The notes below the pieces were generated by a model. That model was not told the origin of the DNA. It was given only the letters and a program-made list of their open reading frames with translations, and ran no database searches. From an uncultured bacterium (GTDB taxonomy: Bacteria; Bacillota; Clostridia; Lachnospirales; Lachnospiraceae): DNA of 64,000 nucleotides. Below, piece after piece: positions 24,625 to 33,763 of this stretch (position 1 is the stretch's first letter; each line of letters begins with the position of its first letter). Made by a program: the position numbers and the translations under genes. The stretch covers positions 41,272 through 105,271 of the forward strand of contig CANSLJ010000013.1 in assembly GCA_947647735.1 (NCBI GenBank), in the 5' to 3' direction.

Positions 24625-25404
24625 ATGACGGTGCAGGTCTTAGCGTCTGTGGTGGATAAAGAACCACAGACGCTGGTGGAAGAGATGCATATAGAGACAG
24701 ATGCGATCATTGTGAATCAGTGTGATCGCTATGGTGTGGAGTGTTTTGACTATCATAACAGGAATATTCGTATTTTTTATATGGCGGAGCGAGGAGTAGG
24801 CCTTAGCCGGAATACTGCTTTGATGCGGGCAGATGGGGATATCTGCCTTTTTTCAGATCAGGATATTATTTATGAAGAAGGGTACGAGGAGAAAATTTTA
24901 CAGGCCTTTGAAGAATGTCCTCTGGCAGATATGATTGTTTTTAATATCGAAGTGGGAGAAGAGAGGAGAACCTATCACAATACAGAGAAAAAGAGGGTGC
25001 ACTGGTATAATTGCGGGCGATATGGTGCGGTCAGTTTTGCTGTAAAGAGAGAAAAACTGTTGGAGTCTGGAGTGACATTTTCTTTGTTGTTCGGCGGAGG
25101 TGCGAAATATAGCGCCGGGGAGGACAGTCTGTTTTTGAAGCAGTTTATGGATAAAGGGTATAGGGTGTTTGCCTCTCCGGTAACGATTGGCAGAGAGATG
25201 GAGGGGGACTCCACTTGGTTTTCCGGTTATCATGAAAAGTTTTTTTATGATAGGGGTGTGCTGTATCATTTTTTGTATGGCCGTTTGGCAAAACTTTGGG
25301 CGCTTAGGTTTTTGCTGGTGCACAAGGAGAAAATGTGCAGGGAGATTTCGGTAAGGGAGGCTTATCGGATTATGCAGGAGGGGATTGCAAGCCAGAAAAG
25401 ATAG
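24625..25404 (+). CDS. GT2-like glycosyltransferase
   Basis: A 259-residue GT-A-like transferase of a subfamily that starts VQVLASVVDKEPQ and carries TDAIIVNQCD, then RGVGLSRNTAL and a CLFSDQDIIYEE segment in place of the usual DXD. GAKYSAGEDSLFL is the acceptor/catalytic-side region. Two ATG codons (24616, 24625) are possible. I took 24625 because the GGGGG run at 24610-24614 is then at proper distance; the TTG further upstream (24574) adds residues not typical of the family. It lies between the chain-length regulator and the EpsG polymerase, so it likely builds the same repeat unit. Donor unknown. Confidence 0.75.
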   Translation: MTVQVLASVVDKEPQTLVEEMHIETDAIIVNQCDRYGVECFDYHNRNIRIFYMAERGVGLSRNTALMRADGDICLFSDQDIIYEEGYEEKILQAFEECPLADMIVFNIEVGEERRTYHNTEKKRVHWYNCGRYGAVSFAVKREKLLESGVTFSLLFGGGAKYSAGEDSLFLKQFMDKGYRVFASPVTIGREMEGDSTWFSGYHEKFFYDRGVLYHFLYGRLAKLWALRFLLVHKEKMCREISVREAYRIMQEGIASQKR

Positions 25405-25488
25405 GCGTATGCCGTATGCTGTATATTATTGTGAGATAAGGCAAAGGGATATGGTGAATATACACAGAGACAATTATGAGGGAAAAGG

Positions 25489-26622
25489 ATGGACTACAGT
25501 ATTTTTGTTTATCTGATACTGACAATGCTTGTGGCAGCACTTGGATGGTTTGTGAATCTTCCTGCCGCCCGCATAAATGGTACAAACAGTAATTCGGACT
25601 TTCTTAAATCGGATCAAAAAATAACCGGTATCACTCGCCAGCAGATGTTAAACCGTATCCTGATTCTGGCAATATTTATGCTTTTGTTTGCCGTATCGGC
25701 CTGTAGGATTGCAGTAGGAAATGATTATTGGGTATACCGCAGCGATTTTTTGTTGATAGAGCAGAATCGGCATGTGTCTTTTGAATTTGGATTTGTCTGG
25801 GTAGTGCGGTTTTTGCAGTCCATGTTGAATCATGATCAGTATTTGCCCATTTTTGCAGTGTTTTCCTTTTTTACAGTGCTGTTTTTTGTAAGGGGAATGG
25901 CGGATCTGAGTGAGCAGTTCTGTTTTACCGTATTTTTGTTGATGACAGGGGGATATTATTTTTCCAGCCTGAATTCGGTGCGCTATTATCTGGTACTGGC
26001 AATTGCTATGTACAGTATCAAATATGTGCTGCGGAGTGAATGGACGAAATTTGTACTATGGATACTGGCGGCAGCGGCATTTCATAAATCAGTTTTGGTA
26101 GTCATTCCGTTGTATTTCTTGGCCTCCCGGGAATGGAAAAAATGGCACATACTGTTTCTTGCAGCGGGGTGCGCGAGTTTACTGTTATTTCAGGATTTTT
26201 ACAGAAGTATTATTTTTCATTTTTATCCTTTTTATGAAGGTTCCATGTTTGACACAGGGGAGACTTCCCTGACAAATATTGCAAAATGTGCGGCAGTGCT
26301 GTTCCTATCGCTGCTTTATTATAAAAAAACGATAAAAGGGGATAAAGGGAACCAGTTTTACTTTTACTGTAATCTGGGAGCACTGGCGCTTTATGTGTTT
26401 GCGTCCTTTATTCCGGAAATATCCCGTATCGGTTATTATTTAAATATTACGAATATTTTTCTGATACCGGGTATTATCGTGAAGATACCAAAGAAGCGGC
26501 AGAAGATTTTGTGGACGGTGTTGGTGGTGTTGGCCTATCTGGCGTATTTTGCGTTGTTTTTGCGGAGTGCTTACAGTACAGATATACGGCTTTTGCCTTA
26601 TAGGAATTGGATTTTTCAGTAG
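25489..26622 (+). CDS. EpsG family polysaccharide polymerase
   Basis: A 377-residue polytopic membrane protein (about 10 segments) of the EpsG family, taken to be Wzy-type polymerases that join lipid-linked repeat units outside the membrane. The hallmark is CRIAVGNDYWVYRSDF after the first hydrophobic block, followed by FEFGFVWVVRFLQ, LNSVRYYLVLAIAM and AAAAFHKSVLVVIPLYF. The charged insert at residues 29-50 is probably a cytoplasmic loop. The ATG at 25489 has GGGAAAAGG just upstream. It is one of three polymerase/ligase-like genes in the window (with 38115 and 60643), pointing to more than one polymer or a composite locus. Confidence 0.85.
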   Translation: MDYSIFVYLILTMLVAALGWFVNLPAARINGTNSNSDFLKSDQKITGITRQQMLNRILILAIFMLLFAVSACRIAVGNDYWVYRSDFLLIEQNRHVSFEFGFVWVVRFLQSMLNHDQYLPIFAVFSFFTVLFFVRGMADLSEQFCFTVFLLMTGGYYFSSLNSVRYYLVLAIAMYSIKYVLRSEWTKFVLWILAAAAFHKSVLVVIPLYFLASREWKKWHILFLAAGCASLLLFQDFYRSIIFHFYPFYEGSMFDTGETSLTNIAKCAAVLFLSLLYYKKTIKGDKGNQFYFYCNLGALALYVFASFIPEISRIGYYLNITNIFLIPGIIVKIPKKRQKILWTVLVVLAYLAYFALFLRSAYSTDIRLLPYRNWIFQ

Positions 26623-26752
26623 GGGGATAGCATACGGTTACGGCTGGTGCGAATTGGAGAAAACGGTTATATTAGTGAAATTATATTAGGGTAACAGAGA
26701 AATATAATATAAATAATATTATGAGAAAGCTGGGAAAAGGAAAACAAAATCT

Positions 26753-27577
26753 ATGAAATTTTCCATTATAACAGTAAGCTTTAACCCAGGGGAAAAGCTG
26801 CTGTTAACGATAAGAAGCGCATTTGCGCAGGAATTTCAGGACTTTGAGATTATTGTGAAAGATGGTAACTCAAAGGATGGCGCTCTGGAGAAATTGAAGA
26901 GAGAAGATGTAGTGCAGCAGGCGATTATCGGGCAAAAGCTGAAATTGATCGTAAAGCCAGATGAAAATGTTTATGATGGCATGAATCAGGCATTAGAAAT
27001 CTGTAGAGGGGATTATATTCTATTTCTTAACTGTGGGGATAAATTTCATGATGATAAAGTGCTTGCCAGGGCGGCGGAAGAGATAGATAAAGGAAGGGAA
27101 TCGCTGGAAAGTGAAGCGATTATTTATTATGGGAATACCTACTGTATGCGAACGGGCTCTATGGTACATTCTGCACCGAAGATTACTGGATTCACCTGCT
27201 ATCGTAATATTCCCTGCCATCAGTCTTGTTTTTATAAAAGAGATTTGTTTCAGAAGAAGAAGTATGATATCAATTTGAAGATTCGGGCGGATTATGATCA
27301 CTTCTTATGGTGCTTTTATCAGGAAAAGACAGACTTTCGATATATGGATTTTGTGGTGTCAGATTACGAAGGCGGGGGTATTTCTGAAACGAGGGAGAAT
27401 CGGAAGGTGGATAAGGCAGAGCAGGAACTTGTGATCAGAAGATATATGAAGGCCGGCGCGATTTTAAGGTATAAGGGGATTATGTTGTTGACGCTTGCGC
27501 CGCTTCGCAGATGGATAGCGGAGAGCAGCAGTTTGTCGAGGGTATATCATGGTATTAAGAGTTTAATTTATCATTAA
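26753..27577 (+). CDS. GT2 family glycosyltransferase
   Basis: A 274-residue GT2 enzyme of the WcaE-like type: FSIITVSFNPGEKL, IVKDGNSKDG, YDGMNQALEICRGDYILFLNCGD (the NCGD takes the place of DXD, as in this subfamily), and a Cys/His-containing NIPCHQSCFYKRDLF segment. KIRADYDHFLW lies on the acceptor side. The 130-base gap upstream is AT-rich, with a 9-base direct repeat (TTATATTAG twice, 14 bases apart) and a TATAAT at 26703-26708, so an internal promoter is possible. The gene is followed by a GT4 gene within 25 bases. Confidence 0.85.
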   Translation: MKFSIITVSFNPGEKLLLTIRSAFAQEFQDFEIIVKDGNSKDGALEKLKREDVVQQAIIGQKLKLIVKPDENVYDGMNQALEICRGDYILFLNCGDKFHDDKVLARAAEEIDKGRESLESEAIIYYGNTYCMRTGSMVHSAPKITGFTCYRNIPCHQSCFYKRDLFQKKKYDINLKIRADYDHFLWCFYQEKTDFRYMDFVVSDYEGGGISETRENRKVDKAEQELVIRRYMKAGAILRYKGIMLLTLAPLRRWIAESSSLSRVYHGIKSLIYH

Positions 27578-27601
27578 AAGAGTTGGAAAGAATAATTGAT
27601 T

Positions 27602-28912
27602 ATGCGTGTATTGTGGATTTGCAATATAATGCTGCCGGTGGTAGCAGAATATCTTGGACTGGAAGCCAGTAATAAAGAAGGATGGCTTACCGGACTGAGT
27701 AATATAATATTAAAAAACCAAAAAGAAAATGATATAGAACTGGGGGTATGTTTTCCGGTATTGGAGGATCTGGCAGAATTTGAGAAGGTGTTGGAAGCAT
27801 CAGGAACCGGGGCAAAAGTACATGCGTTTGGCTTTTATGAAAATGTTCACAGGGCAGAAGTGTATGAAGAAAGAACAGAGGAACGTTTGGGGGAGATCAT
27901 TGAAAGGTTTAGACCAGATGTTGTGCATTGCTTTGGGACGGAATATCCTCATACTTTGGCGGCAGTGAAAGCTTTTAATGACAAGGAGAGAACGCTGATC
28001 GGAATTCAGGGGCTTTGCAGTATTTATGCAAAGTATTTTCGGGCAGATCTTCCAGACTATGTATGGAGGAGGATCACTTTTCGGGACAGGATAAAGCAGG
28101 ATGATCTGCGAAGACAGCATGAAAAGTATGTACAGAGAGGAGTTTATGAAATAGAGGCGGTACAACGGACAGGGCATATTACCGGACGGACAAGCTGGGA
28201 TAAGAAATATACCAGGGAATGGAATCCTGAAGTGAAGTATCATTTTATGAATGAGACACTGCGCTCTAATTTTTATGAAGGGTACTGGAAGGAAGAAGAT
28301 TGTAACAGATATTCGATTTTTTTAAGTCAGGGGGATTATCCGATTAAAGGACTTCATTATATGTTGAGGGCTATGCCGGATATTTTGCAAAAATATCCGA
28401 AGGCGGAAATCTATGTGGCGGGAAACAGTATTATCAAGTCTGCGGCGGAAAGCGGGATAGAGGGCGTAAAGGGGAAGCTGAAGCTGGAATCCTATGGAAA
28501 ATATATTCTGCAGCTGATGAAAGAGACAGGCACTTTCCATAAAGTACATTTTCTGGGAAGGCTCGATGCAGAGCAGATGAAACAGCAGTACTTAAAAAGT
28601 CATGTGTTTGTGTGCCCTTCATCCATTGAAAATTCGCCGAACTCTGTGGGGGAGGCGATGCTGCTTGGTGTGCCGACGGTATGCGCGAATGTGGGGGGGA
28701 TTGCCGATATTTTCACAGATCAGATGGATGGTTTGCTTTATCCGGCGGGGGATGTAAAAAGATTGGCGGAGGCTGTGAAGATCATGTTTGCAGGCGGAGA
28801 CAGAGTGAAGGGTTACAGGGAATCGGCGAGACAGCATGCGAAAAGTACCCATAACGCACAAAGAAACTATGAAAGGTTGATAGAAATTTATATGGAGATA
28901 GCAGAAGGTTAG
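27602..28912 (+). CDS. GT4 family glycosyltransferase
   Basis: A 436-residue retaining GT-B-fold glycosyltransferase. The N-terminal part begins VLWICNIMLPVVAEYLG; the C-terminal donor-binding half carries the E-x7-E type motif in SSIENSPNSVGEAMLLGVP followed by NVGGIADIF. LSQGDYPIKGLHYMLRAMP marks the start of the second Rossmann domain. A TTG at 27596 is in frame two codons upstream; the ATG at 27602 is chosen because the family begins at this methionine. It lies between a GT2 gene and two GT-C-like membrane genes in a contiguous operon. Donor and acceptor are unknown. Confidence 0.85.
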   Translation: MRVLWICNIMLPVVAEYLGLEASNKEGWLTGLSNIILKNQKENDIELGVCFPVLEDLAEFEKVLEASGTGAKVHAFGFYENVHRAEVYEERTEERLGEIIERFRPDVVHCFGTEYPHTLAAVKAFNDKERTLIGIQGLCSIYAKYFRADLPDYVWRRITFRDRIKQDDLRRQHEKYVQRGVYEIEAVQRTGHITGRTSWDKKYTREWNPEVKYHFMNETLRSNFYEGYWKEEDCNRYSIFLSQGDYPIKGLHYMLRAMPDILQKYPKAEIYVAGNSIIKSAAESGIEGVKGKLKLESYGKYILQLMKETGTFHKVHFLGRLDAEQMKQQYLKSHVFVCPSSIENSPNSVGEAMLLGVPTVCANVGGIADIFTDQMDGLLYPAGDVKRLAEAVKIMFAGGDRVKGYRESARQHAKSTHNAQRNYERLIEIYMEIAEG

Positions 28913-28913
28913 A

Positions 28914-30704
28914 ATGAACAGGGTCAGAGAACTTTTTTTAAAATGCAGTAAGAATATCGTATATGGCTTGTTTGCTGTGATTGTATTATATCTGTTTTTG
29001 CTCAGCTTGTTTGGAACCTGTGTGATGGCATATACAGATGAGCATGTGTTTTTCATAAAAGATTTTCCGATACTTATGCTCGTTGGGCTCTTGGCCCTGG
29101 TGGTTTTTATGACATGGGGACAAGGGATGATTAATGCAAAGAGTGCAAAAGCAGAGCAGGATCAGGCGGAAGGAGATATATTTTTTGGTGGGAAGAGAGG
29201 CTTTCGGAACTGGGTTTTGCCGGGAGTGACTGTAGGCTGGTTTGTGTTGTTGGTTATATGGATCTGGGTGACATTACTTCCGCCCATACATGATCAGTAC
29301 TTTGTGTTTTATGGGGCAAAAGAATTTTTGGTGGGAGATTTCACTCGTTGGCAGCCAGGAGGGTACTTTTATATGTATCCTTTTCAAAATACGCTGATGT
29401 TATTTTATACTGTATTTCATGTTTTGTTCAAAGAACAGGCAGTGTTGGCGGTGGAACTGTTTAATTTGGTGTGTTGGTATATGAGTATACTGGCGATAAG
29501 CAGATTGACAGAAGGTTACTTTGGAAAAATAGCGGCAAAATGGACCTATGTGGCATTGCTTGCTTTTCTGCCAATGTGGGGGTATGTAACCTATGTTTAT
29601 GGGACGGTGCCTGGGCTTGCATGTGGGCTTTGGGGTATCTGGCAGGAAAGAAAGTTTGAGGAGACGGAAAGGAATGGCCATCTTGTCGCAGCAGGCATTT
29701 TGTTAATGCTGGCAGTGATGTGGAAAAATAACTACATTATTTTCGCTGTGGCAGTTGCTATCATGATATTTCTGTACGCAGTACGAGAGAAGACAATAAG
29801 ACCGCTCTGGGGAGTTGTATGGATGCTGGGGCTGTATTTTTTGGGAACAAAGGGGACACTGGCGCTGATAGAAACGATCACAGGTCAGGAAATGACGAAT
29901 GGAATACCGTTGATTGCCTGGGTGGCGATGGGGCTCAGAGAGAGCAATATTGCACCGGGATGGTTCAATATGTATACGGAAAAGCTATATGAAAGCTGTG
30001 GATATCAAGGGGCAGAGATGGTGCGTCCGGCGATAGGGGAAATTCAGAGAAACATTGCACTGTTTGGACGAGAGCAAGACTATGCATTGCGGTTCTTTTG
30101 CAGAAAACTTTCTTCTATGTGGAATAATCCTATGATGGAGGGCATGACTATCATAACAAAAAGAAATTCCACAGGGGCGTTGAGTTATACAGTTAAGGAT
30201 ATCCTATATAATGGTGGGATTCTGAATACATTGTTGTTCCTGTGGCAGGATGTAATGCAGAGCGCTTTGTTGTTTGGGTTAGTATTGTTTCTTATTTTAG
30301 GAAGGAAAAAATTAAAACTTGAGAAGTCTTGCTTGATTATTACTGTATTGGGGGGCTTTCTCTTTCACATATTCTGGGAGGGAAAGTGCCAGTATACACT
30401 GCCATATTATATTTTATTGTTTCCTTTCAGTGTGGAGGGATATCTGGTATCTTCGACATATCTGGCAGGAGGAACAGAGGGGCTAAATGGAATAGGAAAG
30501 CGGATGCGTGCATTGTGGAAAGAGGGGAGCGCAAAGTTGATGGCAGCAGTGATTGTGATTGTGCTTATTATTGCCGTGATGCCGGGAAGCTTTATACAGG
30601 CGGTGATTAAAATGAATAGTGATACAGCAGATTACATCTGGTATTGCAAAAATGAGGTACAATGGAAAGAAAGTGAGTATTGCTTTGGAGATCCCTATGA
30701 ATAA
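28914..30704 (+). CDS. polytopic membrane protein, GT-C-like (tandem paralog 1)
   Basis: A 596-residue protein with about 11-13 membrane segments. Shared with the next gene: YTDEHVFFIKDFPILM after the first span, LPPIHDQYFVFYGAKEFL (an acidic outer loop as in GT-C enzymes), NGIPLIAWVAMGLRES with APGWFN, and a C-terminal WYCKNEVQWKESEY. The length and topology fit mannosyltransferase-like or PMT-like proteins that use polyprenyl-phosphate sugars, but I do not recognise a named family. It begins one base after the GT4 stop and overlaps the downstream paralog by 8 bases. Probable role: outer-face glycosylation of the polymer. Confidence 0.55.
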   Translation: MNRVRELFLKCSKNIVYGLFAVIVLYLFLLSLFGTCVMAYTDEHVFFIKDFPILMLVGLLALVVFMTWGQGMINAKSAKAEQDQAEGDIFFGGKRGFRNWVLPGVTVGWFVLLVIWIWVTLLPPIHDQYFVFYGAKEFLVGDFTRWQPGGYFYMYPFQNTLMLFYTVFHVLFKEQAVLAVELFNLVCWYMSILAISRLTEGYFGKIAAKWTYVALLAFLPMWGYVTYVYGTVPGLACGLWGIWQERKFEETERNGHLVAAGILLMLAVMWKNNYIIFAVAVAIMIFLYAVREKTIRPLWGVVWMLGLYFLGTKGTLALIETITGQEMTNGIPLIAWVAMGLRESNIAPGWFNMYTEKLYESCGYQGAEMVRPAIGEIQRNIALFGREQDYALRFFCRKLSSMWNNPMMEGMTIITKRNSTGALSYTVKDILYNGGILNTLLFLWQDVMQSALLFGLVLFLILGRKKLKLEKSCLIITVLGGFLFHIFWEGKCQYTLPYYILLFPFSVEGYLVSSTYLAGGTEGLNGIGKRMRALWKEGSAKLMAAVIVIVLIIAVMPGSFIQAVIKMNSDTADYIWYCKNEVQWKESEYCFGDPYE

Positions 30705-32472
30705 AAAGCAGAAGTTTAATTCTAGTGAGTTTATCTTAAATATAGGATATTATATAGTATTTGTACTGTTTACAGTGATTATAGTGTATTTATTTCTTCT
30801 CAGCCTGTTTACCACATGCTTCATGGTATATACAGACGAGCATGTATATTACTTAAGAGACTTTCCGATTTTGATGGGTGTGGGGCTGGTATTATTTTGC
30901 TTCTTACTTTCCTTTCTTAAGAAGACTGCTGGAAGGAGAGCGGAACGCCGAATAGCAGGTATAGCTGATAGGGAAAAGCGAAGAATACGGAATTTGAAGA
31001 TCCTGACAGTGCTGGCAACGGCAGTTCTGGGGTTTGGAATGATCTGGTTTATCTTGTATATGGATCTTCCGCCTATTTATGATCAGAGTGCCGTGTATAG
31101 TGCGGCGGGGCGACTGCTAACGGGTGATTTTTCTGATTGGAAAAAGGGTGCGTATTTTTCGATGCTGCCCTATCAGAATGGTATGGTGCTGATGATGTGT
31201 CCGTTTGTTGCTGCTTTTGGGGAAAAGGCGGCGCTTGCGATACAAGTATGTAATGTTCCAGTACTATTTCTGACCTATTTGGGACTGGCCAAAATATCAG
31301 GTTTGCTTTTTGATGAAAAGTGTGGGTATTATACTTACCTGGGGCTGCTTTTGACGGTGCCAATGTGGACGCAAGTGACCTTTGTCTATGGGACGATACC
31401 GGAGATATGCCTATCAATCTGGGCAATATATTTGGGATATAAATTTGAAAAAAAAGAAAAGTGGCGTTCTGTGATTGGCAGTGGTATCTGCATTATGTTT
31501 GCCATTTTATGGAAAAGTAACGCAGAAATCTTTATGATAGCTGTTATCCTCATGTTATTTATGCAAGCGATCAGAAGGAAAAAACTGAGAATGCTGGTGG
31601 GGGCAGGGGTTGTATTAACTTTTGGATTAGTGGCAGTAAAAGGAGCACCTATTGCTATGCATTTTATCACCGGCGAGGATACGATGAATGGAATTCCAAT
31701 GACAGCATGGCTTGCTATGGGGTTGCAGGAGAGTGCCATTGCGCCGGGATGGTATAATGAATTCCCGATGAATCTTTATCGAAATGTAAGCAGTGATCCA
31801 GAAGTGATAAAGGGTGAGGTGTGGAAAAGCTTTCAGGATTCGTTTGTGCTGTTTTCCGAACAGAAAGATTATGCTGTGCGGTTTTTTGCACGGAAATTGG
31901 CATCTATGTGGGCGGACCCTGCATTTCAATTTTTTACGACAGTGAATACTAGAAACTTGGCTGGAACTTTTTCCTATGCGATGAAGGATTTTTTTTATAA
32001 TGGCGGGATTATGAATACGCTGATATATCTGTTGTTGGATATTATGCAGAGTATGTATTATTTTGGAGTGGTGCTATATTTATTAATAAAGGGGAAAGAA
32101 TTGAAACTGGAAAGGGGGCATCTCATTGTTGTGTTTTTAGGAGGATTTCTTTTTCACTTTATTGGAGAAGCAAAAAGCCATTATGTGGTGCCTTATTATT
32201 TAGTGTTGATGCCATATGTAGTGCAGGGATATCGTTCCATGGCGGAACGATTGCTGAAGATAAATCTGTGTAATAGAGAAGAAATAAAGGAGTTACGAAC
32301 TAAACGGAGTATAAAAATAGGGGCAGTATTAGCAGCAGCTGTAATCATTATTTCGTTTATGCAGGTGTCAGTGGTTACCAATACATTAAAACTAGGCGGG
32401 GAAGAAAAAGAATATATCTGGTATTGTACTAATGAAATTCAGTGGAAAGAAACGGATTATAAAAAGGTATGA
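30697..32472 (+). CDS. polytopic membrane protein, GT-C-like (tandem paralog 2)
   Basis: A 591-residue paralog of the preceding product, with the same order of motifs: YTDEHVYYLRDFPILM, LPPIYDQSAVYSAAGRLL, NGIPMTAWLAMGLQES with APGWYN, and WYCTNEIQWKETDY at the C-terminus. About 12 membrane segments. The ATG at 30697 overlaps the previous stop (ATGAATAA) and has GGAG at 30687-30690; the longer in-frame form from a GTG at 30619 is unlikely because it would lie deep inside the upstream gene. Tandem duplication with moderate divergence suggests two related sugar-transfer steps or different acceptors. Family assignment is by topology and motifs only. Confidence 0.55.
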   Translation: MNKKQKFNSSEFILNIGYYIVFVLFTVIIVYLFLLSLFTTCFMVYTDEHVYYLRDFPILMGVGLVLFCFLLSFLKKTAGRRAERRIAGIADREKRRIRNLKILTVLATAVLGFGMIWFILYMDLPPIYDQSAVYSAAGRLLTGDFSDWKKGAYFSMLPYQNGMVLMMCPFVAAFGEKAALAIQVCNVPVLFLTYLGLAKISGLLFDEKCGYYTYLGLLLTVPMWTQVTFVYGTIPEICLSIWAIYLGYKFEKKEKWRSVIGSGICIMFAILWKSNAEIFMIAVILMLFMQAIRRKKLRMLVGAGVVLTFGLVAVKGAPIAMHFITGEDTMNGIPMTAWLAMGLQESAIAPGWYNEFPMNLYRNVSSDPEVIKGEVWKSFQDSFVLFSEQKDYAVRFFARKLASMWADPAFQFFTTVNTRNLAGTFSYAMKDFFYNGGIMNTLIYLLLDIMQSMYYFGVVLYLLIKGKELKLERGHLIVVFLGGFLFHFIGEAKSHYVVPYYLVLMPYVVQGYRSMAERLLKINLCNREEIKELRTKRSIKIGAVLAAAVIIISFMQVSVVTNTLKLGGEEKEYIWYCTNEIQWKETDYKKV

Positions 32473-33698
32473 CATTAACATTTGTTTCCAATTATATCAA
32501 TCATCATCAGATTCCGGTATCGGATGAACTTTACCGGTTTTTAGGAGAGGACTATACCTTTATCCAGACGGAGCCGGTGGAAGAAGAACGACTTCAAATG
32601 GGCTGGCAGGACGAGAGCGGGAAGCTTCCTTACCTGAAGCTGTTTTATGAGGAAGCAGAGCAGTGTAGAAATCTGATCATGGACAGTGATGTAGTGATAT
32701 TTGGTGGTACCGATGAGGAGGACTATATACAACCAAGATTGAGGGCTGGGAAGCTGGTATTACGCTATAGTGAAAGAATTTACAAGTCGGGGCAGTGGAA
32801 AGCAATTTCGCCGAGAGGTTTGAAAAAGAAATATGGGGACCATACCCGTTATAGGAAAGCAGCGGTTTATTTATTGTGCGCAGGAGGATATGTGGCGTCT
32901 GACTTTCATCTGATACATTCCTATCCTGATAAGATGCTGAAATGGGGGTACTTTCCGGCAACAAAGCGTTTGGACAAGGAAGTTCTCTTGGGAAAACATA
33001 AGAAAGGGGCTGTCAGCCTGATGTGGGCGGGGCGATTTATAGACTGGAAGCATCCAGAACTTCCTATTTTGCTGGCAGAATATTTAAAGAAAAAAGGATA
33101 TCAATTTCATCTTTCTATGGTTGGTGGTGGTGATATGGAAGCGGACATCAGGCAAATGATCTCAGAAAAAAAACTGGAGGAGGAAGTGAGCCTTTGCGGT
33201 TATTTACAACCGGGCCAGGTGCGTGAGATGATGGAGCGAACGGAGGTTTATCTGTTTACCAGTGATTATAAAGAGGGCTGGGGAGCTGTACTGAATGAGG
33301 CAATGAATAGCGGGTGTGCTGTACTGGCGAGTCATGCAATCGGGGCGGTGCCGTTTTTGTTGAAACATGGAAAGAATGGGATGGTTTTCGAGGATGGGAA
33401 TTTAAAGGATATGGAGGAAAAAGCGGAGCAGCTTTTGAAAAGTGCAACAAAAAGAAAGGAGTTAGGGGAAGCTGCTTATGAGACGATTCTGCAGGAGTGG
33501 AATGCAGAGATGGCAGCAGGTAGGTTAGTGGAGCTGGCAAAGAGGCTGCTGGCAGCTGGCGGCATAAATTTTAAAGAGGGGGATGAGGTACAAAGTGTTA
33601 AGAAGTTAGCGTATAAAAATGGTCCCCTTTCAGCAGCAGAGGTGATTGCGCCGCGGAATATGTATCGGTATTTGACTGCAAAAAGACAGGGGGACTGA
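32469..33698 (+). CDS. GT4 family glycosyltransferase
   Basis: A 409-residue GT-B-fold transferase. The start codon overlaps the previous stop (ATGA). The N-terminal domain begins LTFVSNYINHHQIPVSDELY. The C-terminal half has MWAGRFIDWKHPELPI, MVGGGDMEADI, the GYLQPGQVREMME segment and KEGWGAVLNEAMNSGCAVLAS with the glutamate pair that binds the nucleotide sugar. The last about 45 residues (QSVKKLAYKNGPLSAAEVI) extend past the usual fold. It sits in the continuous operon after the tandem GT-C-like genes. Specificity is unknown. Confidence 0.87.
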   Translation: MTLTFVSNYINHHQIPVSDELYRFLGEDYTFIQTEPVEEERLQMGWQDESGKLPYLKLFYEEAEQCRNLIMDSDVVIFGGTDEEDYIQPRLRAGKLVLRYSERIYKSGQWKAISPRGLKKKYGDHTRYRKAAVYLLCAGGYVASDFHLIHSYPDKMLKWGYFPATKRLDKEVLLGKHKKGAVSLMWAGRFIDWKHPELPILLAEYLKKKGYQFHLSMVGGGDMEADIRQMISEKKLEEEVSLCGYLQPGQVREMMERTEVYLFTSDYKEGWGAVLNEAMNSGCAVLASHAIGAVPFLLKHGKNGMVFEDGNLKDMEEKAEQLLKSATKRKELGEAAYETILQEWNAEMAAGRLVELAKRLLAAGGINFKEGDEVQSVKKLAYKNGPLSAAEVIAPRNMYRYLTAKRQGD

Positions 33699-33763
33699 GA
33701 TAGTATGAGCTCATCAGCCTTATGCAGTTATAGTATATGGGAAATGAAATCAGGAGAAGGATT

